A DNA stretch of 64,000 nucleotides from contig JAJZAK010000005.1 in assembly GCA_021799485.1 (NCBI GenBank), positions 29,804 through 93,803 of the forward strand, written 5' to 3'. Numbering within the stretch: position 1 is the stretch's first letter; each line of letters opens with the position of its first letter. Under the pieces are notes generated by a model. That model was given only the letters and a program-made list of their open reading frames with translations. It had not been told where the DNA came from and did not search any database. Origin of the DNA: a bacterium (GTDB lineage: Bacteria; Elusimicrobiota; Elusimicrobia; UBA1565; UBA9628). The position numbers and the translations under genes were made by a program. Positions 59,052-64,000 of the stretch are shown piece by piece.

Positions 59052-61328
59052 ATGCGGTTGACGTTGCGGCTGGTGGCGGCTCTGGTCATTTCGACCACGG
59101 CCGTGACCCTTTTGTCCGCTTTCCTCCAGGAAAGGCAGGAGCGATCGAGGCTTATGGAGGATCTGGACCGGCGCGCGGCCATTGCCGGGGAGACCCTCGA
59201 GGAGCCTGTCGCCACCGCCGTCTACCACCAAGACGGACGCGAGGCGCTGCGAGTCGTCGGCAAATACAGCCGGCGCGCCCACCTCGTCGGCGTCGCCGTC
59301 TTCGCCGCCGACGGCAAGGAACTGGCGGAGAGCCCGGCGCTTTCCCGGGGCGACGCCGTCATCAAGGCCGCCGCCGCCCGCTCTCAGGCTCTCGAGGGGT
59401 CGGAATCGGCCGTCGCCGAGATCGAGGGGAAGCCGCGGCATCTCTACGCGATGCCTCTCAGGCGCGACGGCGATATCGTCGGGACCCTTGTTCTCGTCCA
59501 GGATGCTCAGATCGTCGAGTCGCGCATCGCGCTCATGTGGCGGCGCAATTTCATGCGTCTCCTCCTTCAGGCCTTCTTGATCATGCTGGTGAGCCTCTGG
59601 ATCGTGCGCTGGAACGTCGCCGCCCCCTTGGAGGGCTTGGCCGAGTGGATGAAGAGCCTGCGTTCGGGGGAGCCTTCGGAGATCCCCCGTGTGGCCCTGG
59701 ATATTTTGAAGCCTGTCGCCTCCGAAGCCGCGAGCCTCGCTCAGAGCCTTTCCGCCGCGAAGGCCGCGGCCGAGGAGGAGGCCAGGCTGCGCGAAAAAGC
59801 GGAAGCCGTCTGGACGCCGCAGAGGCTCAAGGAGCACGTCCGCAACAAGCTTGAAGGCCGGCCGCTATTCCTGGTGGCGAACCGCGAGCCCTACATGCAC
59901 GTCCTCAGGGGGCGGCGCGTCGAGGTGGTGACGCCTCCGAGCGGGCTCGTGACCGGGATCGAGCCCATCATGCTCGCCTGCGGGGGCACTTGGATCGCCC
60001 ATGGCTCCGGAGAGGCGGACCGCGAAAACTCGGACGCCCACGGCAAGCTCGGCGTCCCGCCGGACAATCCGCAATATACTCTCAAGCGAGTGTGGCTCAC
60101 CAAGGAGGAGGAAGAGGGCTACTATTACGGGTTCTCCAACGAGGGACTCTGGCCTCTCTGCCACATCGCGCACACGCGGCCCGTCTTCAACCCGGAAGAC
60201 TGGGCGCAGTACCAGGCGGTCAACCGCAAATTCGCAGACGCCCTCCTAGAGGAGATGAAGGACGTCTCCTCGCCTTGCGTCCTCATCCAGGACTACCATT
60301 TCGCGCTTTTGCCCACGCTCGTCCGGGAGGCTCGCCCCGACGCCCGCATCGCTCTTTTCTGGCATATCCCCTGGCCCAATCCGGAAGCCTTCGGCATCCT
60401 TCCGTGGCAGCGGCAAATCTTGACGGGGATGCTGGGGGCGGATCTCATCGGCTTTCACATTCAATTCCATTGCAACAATTTCCTTGAGACCGTTGATCGC
60501 TACCTCGAAAGCCGCATCGATTGGGAGCGCTTCGCCGTCGGACGCCGCGGCCACACGACCTTCGTCAAGCCCTACCCGATCAGCGTTGCCTACCCGCCGC
60601 AGCCCGCCGCGGCGAACGCCAAGACCGCTCCCGACAAGGAGGCCCTCTTTAAAGAGCTGGGGATCAAGGCACGATTCATGGGAGTCGGCGTCGACCGTCT
60701 CGACTACACGAAGGGCATTATGGAGCGTTTTCGCAGCCTCGAGCGGCTGCTCGAAAAATATCCCGAATATCAGGGCAATCTCGTCTTTGTCGAACTGGGA
60801 GCGCCCAGCCGCACGCATATCAAGCGCTACCACGACCTCCAAACCGAGATTGAAGCGGAGGCGGAAAGGATCAACTGGCGCTGGAAAGCCAAGGACTACA
60901 AGCCCATCGTCATCCTGGCTCGCCAGCACAGCCATGCCGAAATCGAGCCGTATTACAAGGCCGCCGACTTTTGCCTCGTGACGTCCCTCCACGACGGGAT
61001 GAACCTGGTCGCCAAGGAGTTCGTCGCCGCGCGGGAGGATGAGCGGGGGGTTCTGATCTTGAGCCGATTCACCGGCGCCGCGCGGGAACTCCGAGAGGCG
61101 CTGATCGTCAACCCTTATGATACGGAGCAGATGGCGGAGGCGATCCGTCTGGGAATCGAAATGGAGGAAGGAGAACAGATGCGCCGCATGCGTTCCCTCC
61201 AGAGAGTCCTTCGCGAGCAAAACATATACCGCTGGGGGGGCCGGCTCATCGAGGACCTGGCGCAGATTCCCTCCGCCGACCTGCCTGCCGGCAGTCAAGC
61301 GTCGCCGTCGGCATCTCCTAAGACGTGA
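59052..61328 (+). CDS. otsA: Membrane sensor/HAMP fused to GT20 trehalose-6-phosphate synthase
   Basis: GT20 enzymes join UDP-glucose and glucose-6-phosphate to trehalose-6-phosphate. The C-terminal part (about 271-740) has the GT20 blocks [31 protein letters not shown] and [14 protein letters not shown]. The N-terminus is built like a receptor: membrane helix 6-24, a periplasmic domain of about 140 residues, helix 168-187, a HAMP-like segment (188-240) and a coiled coil. The fusion suggests that an external signal controls disaccharide-phosphate synthesis. No trehalose-phosphate phosphatase gene is in the window. It is convergent with treT, five bases apart. Sugar specificity within GT20 is not certain. 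Confidence 0.88.
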   Translation: MRLTLRLVAALVISTTAVTLLSAFLQERQERSRLMEDLDRRAAIAGETLEEPVATAVYHQDGREALRVVGKYSRRAHLVGVAVFAADGKELAESPALSRGDAVIKAAAARSQALEGSESAVAEIEGKPRHLYAMPLRRDGDIVGTLVLVQDAQIVESRIALMWRRNFMRLLLQAFLIMLVSLWIVRWNVAAPLEGLAEWMKSLRSGEPSEIPRVALDILKPVASEAASLAQSLSAAKAAAEEEARLREKAEAVWTPQRLKEHVRNKLEGRPLFLVANREPYMHVLRGRRVEVVTPPSGLVTGIEPIMLACGGTWIAHGSGEADRENSDAHGKLGVPPDNPQYTLKRVWLTKEEEEGYYYGFSNEGLWPLCHIAHTRPVFNPEDWAQYQAVNRKFADALLEEMKDVSSPCVLIQDYHFALLPTLVREARPDARIALFWHIPWPNPEAFGILPWQRQILTGMLGADLIGFHIQFHCNNFLETVDRYLESRIDWERFAVGRRGHTTFVKPYPISVAYPPQPAAANAKTAPDKEALFKELGIKARFMGVGVDRLDYTKGIMERFRSLERLLEKYPEYQGNLVFVELGAPSRTHIKRYHDLQTEIEAEAERINWRWKAKDYKPIVILARQHSHAEIEPYYKAADFCLVTSLHDGMNLVAKEFVAAREDERGVLILSRFTGAARELREALIVNPYDTEQMAEAIRLGIEMEEGEQMRRMRSLQRVLREQNIYRWGGRLIEDLAQIPSADLPAGSQASPSASPKT

Positions 61329-61333
61329 GGCGA

Positions 61334-62560
61334 TTACAGTCGGACGAATTCTTCCCTGGCGCCGCGTAGGCAGAAGATGAAGGCGAGGAGGTATTCCTTG
61401 AGATGCCTGGTGAGGAGAAAGTTCTCCCGCACCCGCTCGCGGCCGTTCTCTCCGAGCTTGCGCGCATAGGCGGGGTTGTTGAGGAGCTGCTTGATCCAGT
61501 AGGCGGCGCCTTCGACCGAGTGGACCAGGATGCCGGAGTGCTGGTGGATGATCTGCTGGGGGATGCCGCCGACGGCCCCCGCGATGACCGGCTTTCCTTT
61601 CCAGAGGGCCTCCGCCACGGTGAGGCCGAAGCCCTCCCGCAGTGATTTCTGGAGGATGATCGTCGAGACGCGCTGAATGGCGTTGATATCGAGATGGCTT
61701 GTGGGGGGGAGAGCGCGGATGATGATGTCGGGATTGTTCCGCGCGCGGTCGAGGACTTCTTGGTAGACCTGGGCGCCTTCCGGGTCGTCGTCGGCGGGTC
61801 CCCCGACGAGCAAGAGCCGCGCGTCGGTCGCGCGGCGCGCCTGGGTAAAAGCCTCGATGACGCCCAGGGGGTCCTTGAGCCGGTCGAAGCGGGAAACCTG
61901 GGTGACGAGGGGCTTGTCGAGGGGGATGCCCAGCTTTTCAACGATACCGCGCGCCAGGGAGTGATCCAGTTCGCGGTTCTTGTCGCTTAAAGGGTCGATC
62001 GAGGGGGCGATCACCACCTGCGGTATGGCGAGCTTCTGGGCGAAAGCGGGGGAGGAGACGACGGCCGCGTCGTATTTCTCGACGTAGGGCTTGAGGAATT
62101 CCCAGGCCTCGGCCTGGGGCCGGGAAATGTCGATGTGGCATCTCCAGATCCAGCGGTTGGGCTGGGCCTGGCGCTTTTTGACGAGGGCCGCTGGCTGGGG
62201 GTCGTGGATGAAGACGACGTCGGAGTCGAGAGCCAGCTTCTCAAGGTTCGAGTCGTTGGTCTCTTCGTAAACGTGGTAGTCTTTGGGCGTGATGTCCTGC
62301 TTGGCGCCGTGCAGGGCGTTGTGGAATTTTTTAGTGACGGCATAAAAAGCCTCCCCGCCTTTGATGACATCCCAAGAGGCCTGGATGCCTAGTTCTTGAA
62401 GTAGCGGCACCATGCGGTTGAGGATCTCGGCGACCCCTCCTCCGACGGCGGTCGAATTGACGTTCAAGATGGTCTTGCCCGCGAGACATGTCGCCAGCGT
62501 TTCGATCTCTTCGATCGTTTGTTCGCCCACGATGCCGGCGTACTCGCGGAGTCTAGACAC
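61334..62560 (-). CDS. treT: Trehalose synthase TreT (GT4 glycosyltransferase)
   Basis: TreT makes trehalose in one step from a nucleotide-sugar and glucose, and can run backwards. From GTG 62560 the product is 408 residues, the typical length; the longer open frame upstream lies inside the DUF5752 gene. Motifs include LNVNSTAVGGGVAEIL, WRCHIDISRP, QVSRFDRLKDPLGVIEAF and the GT-B donor site KSLREGFGLTVAEALWKGKP. It overlaps the DUF5752 gene by eight bases, a pairing seen in other genomes. Confidence 0.9.
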   Translation of the reverse strand: MSRLREYAGIVGEQTIEEIETLATCLAGKTILNVNSTAVGGGVAEILNRMVPLLQELGIQASWDVIKGGEAFYAVTKKFHNALHGAKQDITPKDYHVYEETNDSNLEKLALDSDVVFIHDPQPAALVKKRQAQPNRWIWRCHIDISRPQAEAWEFLKPYVEKYDAAVVSSPAFAQKLAIPQVVIAPSIDPLSDKNRELDHSLARGIVEKLGIPLDKPLVTQVSRFDRLKDPLGVIEAFTQARRATDARLLLVGGPADDDPEGAQVYQEVLDRARNNPDIIIRALPPTSHLDINAIQRVSTIILQKSLREGFGLTVAEALWKGKPVIAGAVGGIPQQIIHQHSGILVHSVEGAAYWIKQLLNNPAYARKLGENGRERVRENFLLTRHLKEYLLAFIFCLRGAREEFVRL

Positions 62561-63248
62561 GGAGGATGTCCGCGATGCGTCGGTCAACTGTCCCGATGAG
62601 GCGGGCGCGAAGGAACTCCAGGGATTGGCCTGCCGGGTCCAGCGCCTCGATCGCCCGCGCAAGCGCTGATTCTCCCAACTCTTCCTCCGCCCACCACGAG
62701 AGATCGCTGCGCCCTTCCTGATGGCGCAGCATGGACTCAAAGACGTGAAGATAAAGGCTCGCGGCGCCGATCTTGCCCAAAGCCTTAGCCAGATCCGCCA
62801 AGTCCCAGGCCTCATAGGTGGTGGGAAGGGAATAACGGATGGCGCTCATGAAGTGGAATTCCTGTCCCTCGGGGGCCGTCCGATAAGGAGGGGCGGTTTC
62901 ATCGATGGCGCGCGAGAGAATCGCGACAAAAGATTCCCGGAGCTCCTGGATGCTTCGGTAGCGGGTCGCGTCGATGGCCGCGAGGCGCTCCCCGACCCGG
63001 TCTTCCCGCAGGACGGCTGCGACCCACCCCGCGAAATCGTTGGTCGTCTCGGGGGTCAGGAACCGGTGGCGCTGCAGGAAGCCGTAAGTATGCTCGTAGA
63101 TCACGGGCTCGGGAGCGGCGCGGATGCCTCCCAGCAGGCTCGGCAGGTCCCGAGCTTGAGTCCCGGTGGCGATGCTCAAAGCCATCCGGGAGAAGAATCG
63201 AAAGGGCTGTTTTGCCCTGGTCAGTTTGGAGGGGGTAACGGTTTTCAT
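62553..63248 (-). CDS. DUF5752 family protein (trehalose-locus partner)
   Basis: A 231-residue cytoplasmic protein. The N-terminus carries QPFRFFSRMALSIATGTQAR and then a helical domain including YEHTYGFLQRHRFLTPETTN and FHFMSAIRYSLPTTYEAWDL, features of DUF5752. The family has no known activity but often accompanies treT-type genes, so a helper or regulatory role in trehalose metabolism is likely. It is first in the two-gene operon with treT. A tRNA gene lies 29 bases upstream on the other strand. Confidence 0.8.
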   Translation of the reverse strand: MKTVTPSKLTRAKQPFRFFSRMALSIATGTQARDLPSLLGGIRAAPEPVIYEHTYGFLQRHRFLTPETTNDFAGWVAAVLREDRVGERLAAIDATRYRSIQELRESFVAILSRAIDETAPPYRTAPEGQEFHFMSAIRYSLPTTYEAWDLADLAKALGKIGAASLYLHVFESMLRHQEGRSDLSWWAEEELGESALARAIEALDPAGQSLEFLRARLIGTVDRRIADILRV

Positions 63249-63277
63249 GCGTAGTTATGTAGAATCAGCCCGTTCTA

Positions 63278-63349
63278 GGGCCTGTAGCTCAAAGGATAGA
63301 GTACGTGGCTTCGAACCACGTGATCCGGGTTCGATTCCTGGCGGGCCCA
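63278..63349 (+). tRNA. tRNA-Arg (anticodon UCG)
   Basis: The 72-base sequence folds as a standard cloverleaf. The acceptor stem is GGGCCTG with CGGGCCC, the D stem GCTC/GAGT, the anticodon stem CGTGG/CCACG with loop CTTCGAA giving anticodon TCG, and the T arm CCGGG TTCGATT CCTGG. The discriminator is A and no CCA is encoded. It reads CGA arginine codons. Confidence 0.93.
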
Positions 63350-63350
63350 T

Positions 63351-63650
63351 TTATTTACCCCGGAGCTTCTGGAGGGCGGCGCGCCTGAGGTGGTAGTAAT
63401 GCTTGTGAATGGCGGCGGTCTTCGCCAAGATCTGGGCCTTGGTGAGCGTCGGGTCCACCCGGACCGCGTGGATCTCGGAACTCTCCTGTTTAAAGAGCGG
63501 ATCGAGGACGGCATGCTCCGCGGGGGTCAACGGCGGTGCCTTCGCCTGCTGTCCGGTCGCAGGCGCGTTTTGTGACGAGGCGGCGGACTGGGCATGGAGC
63601 GGAATGGCCCACGCAAGAACCAAGGCCGCGAAGACGTAAGGATATTTCAT
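63351..63650 (-). CDS. Small secreted protein, 99 aa
   Basis: A 99-residue protein with signal peptide MKYPYVFAALVLAWAIPLHA and a helical mature part. The core PPLTPAEHAVLDPLFKQESS and a basic tail HKHYYHLRRAALQKLRGK suggest a small periplasmic helical-bundle protein; it recalls CpxP/Spy-like or zraP-like proteins only loosely. Its stop codon lies two bases after the tRNA. No family is recognised. Confidence 0.65.
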   Translation of the reverse strand: MKYPYVFAALVLAWAIPLHAQSAASSQNAPATGQQAKAPPLTPAEHAVLDPLFKQESSEIHAVRVDPTLTKAQILAKTAAIHKHYYHLRRAALQKLRGK

Positions 63651-64000
63651 GGGGGGAGTCCTCCTGTTTTTATTTTAGCACCTCATTTTTAGCTCACGAA
63701 CGCAAGTTTTTCAACCCTTGAGGAGTTCGAGAGGCCTCAATATTCAACGGGGGGCGCCAGGAGCGTCAAGCAGCGCTAAGATTGATTCCTCTTGGGGGGA
63801 GTGTTGAAAGAGCATTTTCTAATCCAGAAATGAGCCTGAAGTAAACGCAGGCCGTAGTCTTTCTTTTTGTCGACTTTTTCTTTCTGTTGACGGCTGTGGA
63901 GAAAGTGGGTGAGCGCGCGTGGAAGTTCTTGGTGGCAGGCCGACGGCTCGCAACAACTTGTCCTTGGCTTCCTGCATACGCCTGGCACACTCATTGTCGG
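63651..64000. other. Lower-GC terminal region without a credible gene
   Basis: The last 350 bases are clearly less GC-rich than the rest. Short minus-strand open frames reaching 63990 exist in all three frames, but none has a ribosome site or recognisable motif. The Lys-rich stretch near 63870 reads plausibly in two frames. This could be an old insertion or the decayed end of a gene beyond the window. I see no terminator, tRNA or repeat in it. Confidence 0.5.

Noticed and set aside
62561..62815. Upstream extension of treT
   Set aside because: It lies within the DUF5752 gene in another frame; TreT similarity begins at about 62560.
63890..63905. Possible DnaA box (TGTGGAGAA) suggesting a replication origin
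   Set aside because: One mismatch, a single copy and no dnaA, dnaN or box cluster.
63766..63994. Two overlapping minus-strand open frames near the right edge as a transposase remnant
   Set aside because: No recognisable transposase motif and no terminal repeats; the frames compete with each other.

Overview
The window is a gene-dense, GC-rich bacterial chromosome segment. It holds 57 protein-coding genes that I regard as real or plausible and one tRNA. It has no CRISPR array, rRNA, phage or complete insertion sequence. Gram-negative features are visible: a TolC-type outer-membrane factor with a membrane-fusion protein, an ADP-heptose-type GT9 glycosyltransferase, several lipoproteins and SecD/YajC. 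The gene mix (K+-independent membrane pyrophosphatase, MerR/excisionase-like HTH protein, SpoIID-like protein in a non-sporulating context, GYF-domain membrane protein) resembles uncultivated GC-rich lineages such as Elusimicrobiota. That placement is an inference from gene content and I cannot prove it.

Layout. 1-3304 (minus): secD (cut by the window edge), yajC and the pyrophosphatase hppA. 3451-6967 (plus): a tandem-PurS / PurL / PurQ cluster that looks like FGAM synthase but has lost hallmark catalytic residues. 6972-10644 (minus): an orphan PAS histidine kinase, an unknown protein and adenosylhomocysteinase. 10752-14424 (minus): an ankyrin/TPR lipoprotein, a 44-codon ORF and a secreted ankyrin-caspase protein. 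14498-26167 (plus): DoxX, a DksA-type zinc-finger protein, two membrane-anchored proteins (GYF and CBM48-like), an HTH protein, a duplicated-motif small protein, folD, htpX, a carboxyltransferase, an OmpR-type regulator and clpB. 26250-28357 (minus): a DUF192 lipoprotein and a predicted TIM-barrel hydrolase. 28412-42226 (plus): a single-domain Lrp/AsnC protein, then an oligopeptide uptake locus (oppDF, a POT symporter, oppA1, a regulatory cassette, oppA2BC) running by 1-4 nt overlaps into an acyl-CoA ligase and a CCA-adding-type nucleotidyltransferase. 42213-43598 (minus): a secreted protein with an internal duplication. 43759-44532 (plus): a lipoprotein. 44537-50604 (minus): a six-gene TolC/HlyD/ABC-2 exporter. 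50782-56902 (minus): yebC-ruvC-ruvA-ruvB-spoIID-like-queA-tgt. 56951-57973 (plus): GT9. 58002-58903 (minus): two paralogous small secreted proteins. 59052-63248: a membrane-sensor/GT20 fusion (plus) convergent with treT and its DUF5752 partner (minus). 63278-63349: tRNA-Arg(UCG). 63351-63650 (minus): a small secreted protein. The last 350 bases are lower in GC and unassigned.

Most interesting points. (1) The PurS2-PurL-PurQ cluster keeps intact, overlapping frames and normal folds, yet PurQ has Gly where the glutaminase nucleophile Cys should be, and PurL lacks the SHNHP-type motif. It may be a repurposed FGAM-synthase-like complex. (2) An HTH/histidine-kinase-like ATPase plus STAS-like DUF4325 pair, with a palindromic operator over its own promoter, sits inside the opp operon and is translationally coupled to oppA2. 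(3) A GT20 trehalose-phosphate synthase domain is fused to a two-TM periplasmic sensor/HAMP module. (4) A secreted ankyrin-caspase lies next to an ankyrin lipoprotein.
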